Part shown: piece after piece, positions 49,954 to 58,717 of the stretch
Layout: each line of letters starts with the position of its first letter
Numbering within the stretch: the first letter of the stretch is position 1
Assembly: GCA_017640505.1 (NCBI GenBank)
Contig: JAEPQO010000001.1
Span: 326,625 to 390,624 of the forward strand
From: Rhodospirillales bacterium
Lineage (GTDB): Bacteria > Pseudomonadota > Alphaproteobacteria > Rhodospirillales > Casp-alpha2
DNA length: 64,000 nt
Direction of reading: 5' to 3'
Program-made: the position numbers and the translations under genes
Notes under the pieces: model-generated
What the model was told of the DNA's origin: nothing
The model's database searches: none
Seen by the model: the letters and a program-made list of their open reading frames with translations, nothing else

Positions 49954-51195
49954 TCAGCCCGCTGCGGCGGGTTGATCGTGGACCGGTGCGGCATCCGCGA
50001 TCAGGTCCTGACAAACACGCCAGACATCATCGGCCGGGATCGCCGCGACGCACGGAAACACCTCGAACTTGCTGTTGCGCCGATGGCAGCGCCAAAAGCA
50101 GTGGTAACACTCCATGGTCTGGTAGATGAACCTCGCATTGGGCGGGCAGACATGATCCGGATAGGGGACAAAACTGGTGAAATGTCCGCCACCGACGATG
50201 ACCAGGGTCGGCGCACCCAAGGCGATCGATAGATGCGCAGGCCCGGTGTCGTTGCTGATCACCAGGCCAGCGCCTTTCATCAGATCCATAAGGCCCATCA
50301 GCGATGTACGGCCGGTCAGATCGGTCACGCCCGGGCGCTTCGCGATATCGTCGAGAAGTGCCGCATCCCACCGCTCGCCGCGGGTTCCGACAAAAAAGAC
50401 GTTCCACCCCATTTCCAGAAGCTGCTCCGCCACTTTCACGTAGGATGCAAATGGCCAGCGGCGGCCCGGCTCGTTGCTGCCCGGGTTAAGCACCGCATAG
50501 TTTCCGTCGGGCGCGAATTCAGACTTCCGGTCCGGCCAGTCGATCTTCGGGGGCGCCGGCTTTATTGCCTTGCCCGCGATCGCCGAGACGAAACGATAAT
50601 GGCGCAAGATTTCGTGCGTTGGGTAAGGACCGGTATCGATGATCTCGTCGACCTGGCTCAGATAGAACGTAAACTCCGAACGCGTCGGCTCGTTCACATA
50701 AGGCATGCTGACGACGGCACGCTTAGCCGCCGACGCCCAGACCAGGCTGTCGGCCATCATCGCGCGGCGCAGATACGAATCGCAGACCGTCGTTTCCGCC
50801 GACAAGCGGCGGACCATCAGATTGACCCGGAACCGGTACATGAGCTTCCGCGCATAGGCATGCTCATCGATGGTGATGACGCGATACCCCTCGAATATTC
50901 TGCCGGCGATCGCTCCCCAGCTGTCACACCCAAGCACCGTGATGTCCGCGGCGGCGACACCGAAAATTTCCGCGTAATGGTCCAAGCTTTGGCGAAACAG
51001 CATCATGTCGCCGATCCCGTCCATGCGAACGACCAACAGGCCGCGACGCGGCTTCAACACCGGAATATGGCGCGCGATCAGGTCGAAGGGCCGAAACATC
51101 CACCAGCGCCGGCGCATACCGGCAGGGAACATCCGCCAAAAGGCGGTCACCTGGATTTTCGGACGTTCGGCTATCGGCGTGGCGGAGTCGTGCAT
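49954..51195 (-). CDS. Glycosyltransferase family 9 (second heptosyltransferase-like enzyme)
   Basis: A 413-residue GT9 enzyme, longer than the one at 47.7 kb through an N-terminal extension of about 55 residues. It carries LLVVRMDGIGDMMLFRQSL (DGIGD), NYAVLNPGSNEPGRRWPFASY and GLVISNDTGPAHLSIALGAPT. A cysteine/histidine-rich stretch (MECYHCFWRCHRRNSKF) near the C-terminus is unusual and could bind metal or the acceptor. The start at MHDSATPIAE lacks a strong ribosome binding site. It lies 31 bases after typA and just before the AmpG-like gene. Confidence 0.82.
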   Translation of the reverse strand: MHDSATPIAERPKIQVTAFWRMFPAGMRRRWWMFRPFDLIARHIPVLKPRRGLLVVRMDGIGDMMLFRQSLDHYAEIFGVAAADITVLGCDSWGAIAGRIFEGYRVITIDEHAYARKLMYRFRVNLMVRRLSAETTVCDSYLRRAMMADSLVWASAAKRAVVSMPYVNEPTRSEFTFYLSQVDEIIDTGPYPTHEILRHYRFVSAIAGKAIKPAPPKIDWPDRKSEFAPDGNYAVLNPGSNEPGRRWPFASYVKVAEQLLEMGWNVFFVGTRGERWDAALLDDIAKRPGVTDLTGRTSLMGLMDLMKGAGLVISNDTGPAHLSIALGAPTLVIVGGGHFTSFVPYPDHVCPPNARFIYQTMECYHCFWRCHRRNSKFEVFPCVAAIPADDVWRVCQDLIADAAPVHDQPAAAG

Positions 51196-51226
51196 GGCGC
51201 CAGCGTATCCCCGGTCCTTGTCCGGC

Positions 51227-53050
51227 TCAACCCGCGTCCTTCTTGCGTTCCGCCTTCTTGCGCTCATGCGGGTCTAGGAGACGCTTTCTGAGGCGCAGCG
51301 ATGCAGGCGTTACTTCAAGCAACTCGTCGTCGGCGACATAGGCAATGGCATCTTCCAGACTCATGCGTCTGGGCGGGGTCAGGCGAATCGCCTCGTCCGA
51401 CCCGGCGGCACGGAAGTTGGTCAGTTGCTTCGATTTGAGCGGATTGACCTCGAGGTCGTTCTCGCGGCTGTGCTCGCCGATGATCATGCCTTCGTAGACA
51501 GGTACACCGCCGCCGATAAACAACTCGCCACGGCCTTCAAGGCCGCCCAATGCATACGCGACCGACTTCCCCGTCGCGTTCGAGATCAGAACCCCGTTGC
51601 GTCGGCCCGGCACTGGACCCTGATAGGGCGCGTAGCCATGGAACATGCGGTTCATGACCCCAGTGCCGCGGGTTTCCGTCAAGAACTCGCCGTGGTACCC
51701 GATCAGACCCCGTGACGGCACGATGAACGAAAGGCGCACCTTGCCACCACCCGCCTGTTTCATTTCCGTCATGCGTCCTTTGCGGACACTGAGGGCCTCG
51801 ACGACGATACCGGAAAATTCTTCGTCAACGTCGACGATTACGTCCTCCAACGGTTCGGTACGCTCACCGGTCTCCGGGTCTTCGCGGAACAGCACCCGCG
51901 GCCTGGAGATCGAGAGCTCGTAGCCTTCGCGCCGCATCTGTTCGATCAGAACGCCCAGCTGAAGTTCGCCGCGTCCGGCCACATCGAACGCATCCTTGCT
52001 TTCGGTTTCCGTAATGCGGATCGCGACATTGCCTTCGGCTTCGCGTAGCAGGCGTTCGCGGATCATGCGCGACGTCACCTTGTCGCCGTCCTGCCCGGCA
52101 TAGGGCGACGTGTTGACCGAAAACGTCATCGCCAGGGTCGGCGGATCAACGGGTTGCGCGCTGAGCGGTTCATCAACCTCGGTCACGCAAAGCGTATCGG
52201 CAACGGTTGCCTTCGCGAGACCGGAGATCGCAACGATATCGCCGGCCGCACCATAATCGATGGCCTCGCGCTTCACGTCCCGGAACGCGAGGATCTTTTG
52301 AACCCGTCCCTGCTCGACGACGCTGCCGTCGGCGCGAAGCGCCTTGATCGCCTGGTTCGGCTTGACGGCACCGGAAAAAATCCGACCCGTCAGCAGTCGG
52401 CCGAGGTATGGGTCGGCTTCGATTGTCGTTACCAGCATACGGAACGGACCGTCCGGATCGGCAACGGGCGGCGCGACGTGGCGAACGATGCAGTCGAAAA
52501 GCGGTTCCAGGTCGCCACCCCCGGCATCGGGTTCCAATGCGGCCCAGCCGTCCCGGCCCGATGCAAACAGGGTCGGGAAATCGAGCTGCTCGTCGTTTGC
52601 GTCAAGCGCCGTGAACAAATCGAAGACTTCGTCCTGCACTTCGAACGGCCGCGCATCCGGCTTGTCGACCTTATTGACGACGACAATCGGTTTCAGTCCA
52701 AGCCCAAGCGCCTTGGACGTCACAAACTTCGTCTGCGGCATCGGACCTTCGGCCGCATCCACCAGCAGGACGACGCCGTCGACCATGGAAAGGATCCGCT
52801 CGACCTCGCCGCCGAAATCGGCGTGACCCGGCGTGTCGACGATATTGACGCGCGTGCCGTGCCATTCCACGGAGGTACATTTGGCGAGAATGGTAATCCC
52901 GCGTTCGCGTTCCAGTTCGCCCGAGTCCATGACCCGTTCGGCGACTTTCTGGTTGTCGCGAAAGGCGCCCGACTGGCGCATCATGTTGTCGACCAGGGTG
53001 GTCTTGCCATGGTCGACGTGCGCGATGATCGCGATGTTTCTAAGGTCCAT
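51227..53050 (-). CDS. typA: Ribosome-binding GTPase TypA/BipA
   Basis: A 607-residue translational GTPase. It carries [36 protein letters not shown] and [10 protein letters not shown] in the G domain. The EF-G-like domains and the BipA C-terminal domain follow ([40 protein letters not shown]). It assists 50S assembly and stress adaptation. It is 30 bases after the PfkB kinase gene. Confidence 0.95.
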   Translation of the reverse strand: MDLRNIAIIAHVDHGKTTLVDNMMRQSGAFRDNQKVAERVMDSGELERERGITILAKCTSVEWHGTRVNIVDTPGHADFGGEVERILSMVDGVVLLVDAAEGPMPQTKFVTSKALGLGLKPIVVVNKVDKPDARPFEVQDEVFDLFTALDANDEQLDFPTLFASGRDGWAALEPDAGGGDLEPLFDCIVRHVAPPVADPDGPFRMLVTTIEADPYLGRLLTGRIFSGAVKPNQAIKALRADGSVVEQGRVQKILAFRDVKREAIDYGAAGDIVAISGLAKATVADTLCVTEVDEPLSAQPVDPPTLAMTFSVNTSPYAGQDGDKVTSRMIRERLLREAEGNVAIRITETESKDAFDVAGRGELQLGVLIEQMRREGYELSISRPRVLFREDPETGERTEPLEDVIVDVDEEFSGIVVEALSVRKGRMTEMKQAGGGKVRLSFIVPSRGLIGYHGEFLTETRGTGVMNRMFHGYAPYQGPVPGRRNGVLISNATGKSVAYALGGLEGRGELFIGGGVPVYEGMIIGEHSRENDLEVNPLKSKQLTNFRAAGSDEAIRLTPPRRMSLEDAIAYVADDELLEVTPASLRLRKRLLDPHERKKAERKKDAG

Positions 53051-53080
53051 CGGCGTTATCCGGTTAGGGGTGAAAAAAAT

Positions 53081-54073
53081 TCAGCCGTCGAGATCTTGCA
53101 GCAGATGCTGCACGCCGGCGCTTGGCCGCGCGCCGATCTGCTGGATGATCACTGCGGCAAGCAATCCGCCCAGCGCCGCGGATGTTTTCAGGTCGCGGCC
53201 CTGCGTATGCGCCGCCAGGAAACCGGCCGCGTAGGCATCGCCGGCGCCGGTGGTATCGATCACCTGCTCCACATGTGCCGCCGGCACGGTGACGGTGTCG
53301 TCCGCCGTTACGATGACCGAACCCTTTTCAGACCGGGTCAGCGCCGCGATGTCGACGACGCCGCGAATCTTCTCCGCAGCCGTGTCGAAATCGTCGACCT
53401 GATACAGGGACAGAATTTCGTCCTCATTGGCGAACAGAATATCGACGTGTTCCTCGATAAACGGCACGAAACCGTCCCGATGCCGGTCGACGCAAAACGG
53501 GTCGGAAAGTGACAGCGCCACCTTGCGGCCGGCGCTATGGGCAATTTCCGATGCCTGAAAGAATGCCTCGCGCGCCGGATCAGGGTCCCACAGGTAACCT
53601 TCCAGGTAGGTCACCTGTGCAGCTTCTACCTGCGCCGGATCGAGATCCGCGGGTGAAAAATCGACGCACGCACCGAGATAGGTCTGCATGGTGCGTTGGC
53701 CGTCCGGCGAAATCAGCACGAGGCAGGTTGCAGTCGGTGCGCCGTCTGCCGCCATCGGGGTTTCGAACGCAACACCGGACGCGCGAATGTCATGGGCAAA
53801 AACGGTGCCGAGCTGATCGTCCTTGAGCTTGCCGGCGAACGCCGCACGGCTGCCCAGCGCGGCAACGCCTGCCAGCGTATTGGCGGCGGATCCGCCGGAG
53901 CTTTCGATCGCCTGTCCGGTCTTATCGTAAAGCGCGCGCTGTTCCTCGGCGCTGACGAGGCCCATCGCCCCCTTGGTCAGTCCGTTTTCGGCGAGAAAAT
54001 CGTCCTCCGTTTGCACCAGAATGTCGACAATCGCATTGCCGATTCCGAGAACGTCGTATTTCAGTTCGGACAT
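53081..54073 (-). CDS. PfkB-family carbohydrate/adenosine kinase
   Basis: A 330-residue ribokinase-fold kinase. The PfkB signatures are [17 protein letters not shown] (58-74) and [16 protein letters not shown], whose aspartate is the catalytic base. The length and [16 protein letters not shown] start fit the adenosine kinase-like branch common in alphaproteobacteria (salvage of adenosine to AMP), but substrate choice cannot be read reliably. It lies at the head of a possible operon with typA, the GT9 gene and the AmpG-like gene. Confidence 0.85.
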   Translation of the reverse strand: MSELKYDVLGIGNAIVDILVQTEDDFLAENGLTKGAMGLVSAEEQRALYDKTGQAIESSGGSAANTLAGVAALGSRAAFAGKLKDDQLGTVFAHDIRASGVAFETPMAADGAPTATCLVLISPDGQRTMQTYLGACVDFSPADLDPAQVEAAQVTYLEGYLWDPDPAREAFFQASEIAHSAGRKVALSLSDPFCVDRHRDGFVPFIEEHVDILFANEDEILSLYQVDDFDTAAEKIRGVVDIAALTRSEKGSVIVTADDTVTVPAAHVEQVIDTTGAGDAYAAGFLAAHTQGRDLKTSAALGGLLAAVIIQQIGARPSAGVQHLLQDLDG

Positions 54074-54232
54074 GAATGAGCCTGTGGATATAGAGTGGGG
54101 GCAAGGCGTTCGGCGCCGGGTCGCGGCGGAGTATAGTCATTGCGGCCCGTCGGGCAAGCGCGATCCCGCGGGCGGCCGTACCGACCGGGCCACACTCGCC
54201 ATATTATTCATAAATCAAATTAACATTTATCT

Positions 54233-54259
54233 ATTATCATTCTGAATATAAATGATAAT
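54233..54259. promoter_or_regulatory. Fur-box-like inverted repeat in an AT-rich segment
   Basis: ATTATCATT and AATGATAAT are perfect nine-base arms around nine bases. The half-sites match the GATAAT/ATCATT hexamers of Fur boxes. It lies about 110 bases before the EI24 gene in a ~100-base AT-rich stretch, between the divergently oriented kinase and EI24 genes. A Fur/Mur gene is in this window. Confidence 0.4.
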
Positions 54260-54272
54260 TGTTGTTTCTTAA

Positions 54273-54289
54273 GATTCTGCTTTAGAATC
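54273..54289. promoter_or_regulatory. GATTCT-N5-AGAATC inverted repeat
   Basis: A perfect six-base inverted repeat lies five bases upstream of the predicted -35 box of the EI24 gene, a common position for an activator or repressor. No consensus was recognised. Confidence 0.35.
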
Positions 54290-54294
54290 GATAC

Positions 54295-54323
54295 TTGACC
54301 CGCGCCCCAGCGCGCCCTTAAAT
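54295..54323 (+). promoter_or_regulatory. Predicted promoter of the EI24-bactofilin-lipoprotein group
   Basis: TTGACC (54295-54300) and TTAAAT (54318-54323) are separated by 17 bases. A transcript would start near 54330 with a leader of about 38 bases before the chosen EI24 start. Confidence 0.5.
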
Positions 54324-54367
54324 CATCCAATACGTTGCGCAATTTCAGTAATTTAGGTTATTTCAAT

Positions 54368-55045
54368 ATGATAGGCGCATTTATTAAAGGAATCGATCAG
54401 CTTAGTGATAAAGCTACAAGAAAATACTTGTGGTTTTCTGTTTTCTCGGCGCTGATCACCTTCGTTGTTCTGTGGACCGTGATCGGCTTCGTACTGCGGG
54501 AAACGTCGATATCGGAAATCGGGTGGCTGGAAGGCGCGATCGATGTGCTCGGCGGCCTCGCCACACTCGCGCTGACATGGTTTTTGTTCCCGGCAACGGT
54601 CTCCGGTGTCATCGGCCTGTTTCTCGACCAGATCGCTGGATGCGTCGAAAAACGCCACTATCCGGGGCTTCCCGATGCCGTTGGTCAATCCATGGGCGAA
54701 ACCGTCGTCACCTCTGCGAAGTTCCTGGGAATCCTGATCGTTCTCAACATCCTGATGCTGCCGTTCCTGTTCCTGGGGCCACTTTTCCCTTTTGTTTTCT
54801 ACGCGGTGAACGGCTATCTTCTGGGCCGGGAATACTTTGAACTGGTGGCATCGAGACGGCTGCCGCCGGCAGAGGTGTCGAAGCTCCGCAAGGCCCACCA
54901 GGGCAGCGTTCTGATGGTCGGGATTGCAATTGCGTTCGCGCTGACGATCCCGCTGGTCAACCTGCTGATGCCCGTTGTGGCCACGGCCGCGATGGTGCAC
55001 CTTTACGAGAAGTGGCAACCGACCGGCGGCGCCGTTACCGCCTGA
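54368..55045 (+). CDS. EI24/CysZ-like membrane protein
   Basis: A 225-residue membrane protein with four to five hydrophobic segments (for example FSVFSALITFVVLWTVIGFVL and LGILIVLNILMLPFLFLGPLF). The conserved YAVNGYLLGREYFELVASRR segment is diagnostic of the EI24 domain family, which includes the sulfate permease CysZ. No sulfate-assimilation gene is nearby, so the substrate is open. The internal ATG (MIGAFIKGIDQLSD) fits the family start better than an upstream TTG, although its ribosome binding site is weak. It is 61 bases upstream of the bactofilin gene. Confidence 0.82.
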   Translation: MIGAFIKGIDQLSDKATRKYLWFSVFSALITFVVLWTVIGFVLRETSISEIGWLEGAIDVLGGLATLALTWFLFPATVSGVIGLFLDQIAGCVEKRHYPGLPDAVGQSMGETVVTSAKFLGILIVLNILMLPFLFLGPLFPFVFYAVNGYLLGREYFELVASRRLPPAEVSKLRKAHQGSVLMVGIAIAFALTIPLVNLLMPVVATAAMVHLYEKWQPTGGAVTA

Positions 55046-55106
55046 AGGCACGGTGGCATCTACATTATCGGGCGGCCATGCCCGGCACAGTTGGGGGTAG
55101 AGGTTC

Positions 55107-55697
55107 ATGTTCGGAAAAAAGAAAGACGACGAGGATCCGGCAAAGGCACCGGATAAGCCCGACGCCCTTCCGGCGCAAATGGAGGCTGGGGATGACGACG
55201 CCGGCGATGCACCGCCGCTGAAGCCGTTTTCGCGCAAAGGCTCGCACGCGCCGGCCAAACCGCCGGCATCCAGCGCGCACATGCCCGACCTGCAGCGTCG
55301 CGGCCCCGACCTGCCGAGCGCACCTGCGCGCAGGATCGACCGTCCACGGGCCGGCGACATGGAGAGCCGGCGCCTCATTGTCGGCCGCGACATCCAGTTG
55401 AACGGCGAAATCACCGCCTGCGACAAACTGATTGTCGAAGGCCACGTCGAAGTAACATTGCCCGGTGCTCGCGTTCTGGAGATTTCACCAAGCGGCTATT
55501 TCAAGGGCGCCGCGGAAGTGGACGAAGCCGATATCAGCGGCCGTTTCGAAGGCGATCTGATCGCGCGCGAACGCCTGATCGTGCGGTCCGGCGGCCGCAT
55601 CCATGGCAAGGTCCGTTACGGCCGAATCGTCATCGAATCCGGCGGCGAGATCGCGGGTGACATGCAGACGCTGAGCGAAAAGGAAGGCGATGAATGA
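55107..55697 (+). CDS. Bactofilin (polymer-forming cytoskeletal protein)
   Basis: A 196-residue protein with a disordered, proline/charge-rich N-terminus (residues 1-85) and a right-handed beta-helix bactofilin domain (about 86-190). The domain begins ESRRLIVGRDIQLNGEITAC and shows repeating GxIxGxV-like turns (ISGRFEGDLIARERLIVRSG, IHGKVRYGRIVIESGGEIAG). Bactofilins polymerise without nucleotide and localise cell-wall enzymes or appendages. The last eight bases overlap the lipoprotein gene, so the two are coupled. Confidence 0.92.
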   Translation: MFGKKKDDEDPAKAPDKPDALPAQMEAGDDDAGDAPPLKPFSRKGSHAPAKPPASSAHMPDLQRRGPDLPSAPARRIDRPRAGDMESRRLIVGRDIQLNGEITACDKLIVEGHVEVTLPGARVLEISPSGYFKGAAEVDEADISGRFEGDLIARERLIVRSGGRIHGKVRYGRIVIESGGEIAGDMQTLSEKEGDE

Positions 55698-56157
55698 CGC
55701 CGGCGCCGCGTTGCGGCGTATCTCCACGTTCCTACTGGTCGCCCTGCTGACGGCGTGTGCCGGCGGCACCCCGCCACCGGAATCCTCTTCCACGGCACCG
55801 CCTGCACCGGTCAGCGCACCTGAAACGGCTGCCGTGCCCCCCCGTGCACCGGCCCCTGCCAAACCGCCGGAACCGACATTGGATGTCCCGGCCGCCGAAG
55901 ACGTCATCGGCTGGGATTCGGCTACACTGCACCGCACGTTTGGTCCGGCCAGTCTTGTTCGGCGCGACCTCGGCGCGGAAATCTGGCAGTACCGGACTGA
56001 CGATTGCGTCCTGTTCCTGTTTCTATACCCGACACCGAAGACCAGTTCAGAAAGCGGCCCGCTGCGCGTCGATCATCTGGAGGTTCGCGAGAACGGCGTC
56101 GGAGTGGAGCCCTGCCTGACGTCGGTGGTGCGAAATTACGTCATGCGCGCGAGCTGA
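55690..56157 (+). CDS. Lipoprotein of unknown function
   Basis: A 155-residue protein with a lipoprotein signal: RRISTFLLVALLTAC with the lipobox LTAC and Cys-22 as the lipidation site. A Pro/Ala-rich linker (residues 27-65) and a compact C-terminal domain follow: DSATLHRTFGPASLVRRDLG, WQYRTDDCVLFLFLYP and VEPCLTSVV. This resembles small outer-membrane SmpA/OmlA-type (BamE-like) folds in layout, but the match is not firm. The domain cysteines (CVLF and EPCLT) could form a disulfide. It overlaps the bactofilin gene by eight bases. Confidence 0.72.
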   Translation: MNDAGAALRRISTFLLVALLTACAGGTPPPESSSTAPPAPVSAPETAAVPPRAPAPAKPPEPTLDVPAAEDVIGWDSATLHRTFGPASLVRRDLGAEIWQYRTDDCVLFLFLYPTPKTSSESGPLRVDHLEVRENGVGVEPCLTSVVRNYVMRAS

Positions 56158-56161
56158 ACGC

Positions 56162-56818
56162 TCAATCCAGCGTTGTCTTGCCCTTGAACGCGCAGACGTC
56201 GATCACCTTACAGTTCGGACAATCCGGCTTTCGCGCTTTGCATACATAACGTCCCAGCAGAATCAGCCAGTGATGCGCATGCAGCGCGAATTCCGCCGGC
56301 GTCACCTTCAGCAATTTCTTCTCGACCGCGAGGGGTGTCTTGCCGGGCGCGAGACCCGTCCGGTTCGAGACCCGGAAGATATGCGTATCCACCGCGATGG
56401 TGGGTTCACCGAAGGCGATGTTGCGCACCACGTTCGCGGTCTTGCGGCCGACGCCGGGAAGGGCTTCAAGCGCCGCCTGATCATTCGGCACGACGCTGCC
56501 GTGTTGTTCGATCAGGATGCGGCTGAGCGCAATAACGTTTTTTGCCTTGGTGTTATAAAGGCCGATGGTCTTGATGTAGTCCTTGAGACCATCGAGGCCG
56601 AGCTTCACCATGGCTTCGGGCGTTTTCACCTTCTTGAAAAGCGGTGTTGTCGCCTTGTTAACGCCGACGTCGGTGGCCTGCGCGGAAAGCGCCACGGCGA
56701 CCAGCAGCGTGTAAGGGTTGACGTAGTGAAGCTCGCCCTTGGGCTCCGGGTCCGCATCGCGGAGCCGCGAATAAAACGTAACGACATCGGCCTTTTTCAT
56801 GGGTTTCTTATCCCGCAA
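56162..56818 (-). CDS. nth: Endonuclease III
   Basis: A 218-residue base-excision glycosylase/AP-lyase for oxidised pyrimidines. The helix-hairpin-helix is LEALPGVGRKTANVV with the catalytic lysine, and the catalytic aspartate is in AVDTHIFRVSNR. The [4Fe-4S] site is C-x6-C-x2-C-x5-C in CKARKPDCPNCKVIDVC. A second ATG six codons in is also possible. The stop lies four bases past the stop of the convergent lipoprotein gene. Confidence 0.95.
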   Translation of the reverse strand: MRDKKPMKKADVVTFYSRLRDADPEPKGELHYVNPYTLLVAVALSAQATDVGVNKATTPLFKKVKTPEAMVKLGLDGLKDYIKTIGLYNTKAKNVIALSRILIEQHGSVVPNDQAALEALPGVGRKTANVVRNIAFGEPTIAVDTHIFRVSNRTGLAPGKTPLAVEKKLLKVTPAEFALHAHHWLILLGRYVCKARKPDCPNCKVIDVCAFKGKTTLD

Positions 56819-56877
56819 ATCCGCCGCTTAGAAAACCCGGTTGTTGCTTTCCGGGCGGTAAGCCTAAAATAAAGGGC

Positions 56878-57399
56878 ATGGATACACCCAAGCACCACCC
56901 CGGAACCGAGGCCGACCCGGAAACCATTCGGTTTTCGCGCGTGCTGCGCCCGCACCGGAGTTCAACCGACCGCGCCATCAAGATCGTCACGTATTTCGTG
57001 CTGTTTCTGTTCATCCCCACCGGCACGGCGTTCCTGATCGCAGGCGCTTGGCCGGTCTTCGGCCTGATGGGCCTTGAGGTCGCCGGCCTGATCTTTGCGC
57101 TGCGCTACAATCACAAGGTCGGCTCGGCGTTCGAGGCGATCACGATTACCGAGCACGAATTCCGGTTCTCGCGGGTCGATCATTGGGGCAAACGCAGACA
57201 CTGGACGTTCCAGCCGCAGTGGCTGCAGTTCCGTGTCGACGGACCGTCGAAGCAACTCATCGCCGGGACGCACGGCAAACGCATTGTCATCGGCAAGTTT
57301 CTGAACATGGACGAGAAGCTGGCGCTCTGCGCGCTGCTGCAGAGCGAGATCAATCGTCTGGGCGACATTCGTTATGAAAACGCGGGCGCTGTCTGCTGA
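56878..57399 (+). CDS. DUF2244 membrane protein
   Basis: A 173-residue protein with two closely spaced membrane helices (YFVLFLFIPTGTAFLIAG and WPVFGLMGLEVAGLIFAL, residues 39-78) and a cytoplasmic C-terminal domain with a tryptophan-rich strand (RRHWTFQPQWLQFRV). This is the DUF2244 family, widespread in alphaproteobacteria and without known function. It is divergent from nth and convergent with dapB. Confidence 0.83.
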   Translation: MDTPKHHPGTEADPETIRFSRVLRPHRSSTDRAIKIVTYFVLFLFIPTGTAFLIAGAWPVFGLMGLEVAGLIFALRYNHKVGSAFEAITITEHEFRFSRVDHWGKRRHWTFQPQWLQFRVDGPSKQLIAGTHGKRIVIGKFLNMDEKLALCALLQSEINRLGDIRYENAGAVC

Positions 57400-57414
57400 C
57401 CGCAGCCCGCCCGT

Positions 57415-58215
57415 CTATTTGAGCCCGAGCACATCCTGCATCGAATAAAGCCCGGGCGCCTTGCCCTCGGTCCAGAGCGCGGCGCGGATCGCACCCTTGG
57501 CAAACAGGCCCCGGTCGGCTGCTTTGTGCGTGATTTCGATCCGTTCGTCATCGGACGCGAAGATCACCGAATGATCGCCGACGACCATGCCGCCGCGCAG
57601 CGTCGCGAACCCGATGTTGCCGACCGTGCGCTCACCAGTGTGGCCGTCGCGCACCCGGTCGGACACCTGGTCAAGATCGACACCGCGGCCTTCGGCCGCC
57701 GCCTTGCCGAGCGCCAGCGCGGTTCCCGATGGCGCATCGACCTTGTGACGGTGGTGCATCTCGAGAATTTCGATATCGAACTCGGGGCCAAGCATGGCAG
57801 CGGTCTGCCTGGCGAGACCCAGCAGCACGTTGACACCGACGGAATAGTTGGCGGCCTGCACGATCGGAACGGCCTTGGCCGCATCTTCGATCTTCGCCTG
57901 ATCGTCGGCGGACAGACCGGTCGTGCCCGGGATCAATGCCGTGCCCGTCTCTGCTGCCAGCGCGGCATGCCGCACGGTTGCCGCCGGCGCGGTGAAGTCG
58001 ACGACGGCATCGGACGCCTCAAACAACACCTTGGCATCATCGATGATCTTGAGGCCGGAAGGCGGGAAACCTGCGAGCTGCGCCGGATCCTCGCCGATCG
58101 CATCTGAGTGCGGGGCCTCGGTGCCACCGGAAAGCTCGGCGCCGGGCGTCTCGTACACCGCCTTGACCAGCATGCGGCCCATGCGGCCAGCACATCCGAC
58201 AATTCCGATTTTCAT
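57415..58215 (-). CDS. dapB: 4-hydroxy-tetrahydrodipicolinate reductase
   Basis: A 266-residue enzyme of lysine/diaminopimelate synthesis. The NAD(P) motif is IGIVGCAGRMGRMLV (3-17), and the substrate/catalytic motif is EMHHRHKVDAPSGTAL. The ATG at 58215 has AGGAG eight bases upstream. In relatives it follows dnaJ directly; here a ~900-base island on the other strand separates them, so dapB must have its own promoter. Confidence 0.95.
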   Translation of the reverse strand: MKIGIVGCAGRMGRMLVKAVYETPGAELSGGTEAPHSDAIGEDPAQLAGFPPSGLKIIDDAKVLFEASDAVVDFTAPAATVRHAALAAETGTALIPGTTGLSADDQAKIEDAAKAVPIVQAANYSVGVNVLLGLARQTAAMLGPEFDIEILEMHHRHKVDAPSGTALALGKAAAEGRGVDLDQVSDRVRDGHTGERTVGNIGFATLRGGMVVGDHSVIFASDDERIEITHKAADRGLFAKGAIRAALWTEGKAPGLYSMQDVLGLK

Positions 58216-58290
58216 GGCACGTCTCCTCAAACCAACTGTTGAGGCGCATCATACGCATTGGGTTTCGCCTGTCACGCCCAACTCCATATT

Positions 58291-58317
58291 GTCATTCCCG
58301 CGAAAGCGGGAACCCAG
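58291..58317 (+). repeat. REP-like hairpin repeat, left copy
   Basis: GTCATTCCCGCGAAAGCGGG then AACCCAG. The stem TTCCCGC/GCGGGAA closes on a GAAA loop. This motif type is a familiar dispersed intergenic repeat in proteobacteria. The related copy at 59182 is inverted relative to it, so the two bracket the AT-rich PadR island. Confidence 0.75.
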
Positions 58318-58390
58318 AGCAATAGTTGACATCCTGCCTCCAATATATTATTTATTCATTAATCGTGAAGAAATAATATATGGCTACAAG

Positions 58391-58717
58391 ATGCGACGTG
58401 ATAAACTCAACGACTTTGAGCAAATGGTGCTCCTCTGCCTTATCAGGCTTCATCCCCACGCGTACGGCGTATCAATTCATGGCGAGTTATTGGAACGCGT
58501 CGGGCGAGACGTTGCATTAGCTCAAATCTATTCGACGCTCGACAGGCTCGAAGCGAAGGGGTTCGTAAAATCTCGGCTGGGAGAGGCTACGCCCGAACGG
58601 GGTGGTCGCCGTAAAAAGTATTTTCAGATCACGGCTGAAGGCGGAGTGGCACTTAGTGAAGCGCGGGAGGCGATGAATAAACTGTGGAAAGGAGTGCCTA
58701 CCCCGGCAACAGCTTGA
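58391..58717 (+). CDS. PadR-family transcriptional regulator
   Basis: A 108-residue winged-helix protein beginning MRRDKLNDFEQMVLLCLIRL. PHAYGVSIHGELLERVGRDV and IYSTLDRLEAKGFVKSRLGE are the PadR helix-turn-helix and wing (PERGGRRKKYFQITAEGG). Base composition is clearly more AT-rich than the flanks. The stop overlaps the next ATG (TGATG). PadR proteins paired this way usually repress an adjacent membrane gene. The preceding 70 bases are AT-rich and carry the likely promoter, though no clear boxes could be set. Confidence 0.87.
   Translation: MRRDKLNDFEQMVLLCLIRLHPHAYGVSIHGELLERVGRDVALAQIYSTLDRLEAKGFVKSRLGEATPERGGRRKKYFQITAEGGVALSEAREAMNKLWKGVPTPATA

Noticed and set aside
57923-58390. Long N-terminal extension of the PadR gene into dapB
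   Set aside because: The extension is antisense to dapB, crosses a REP-like repeat and has no PadR homology; the short form has the full family length.
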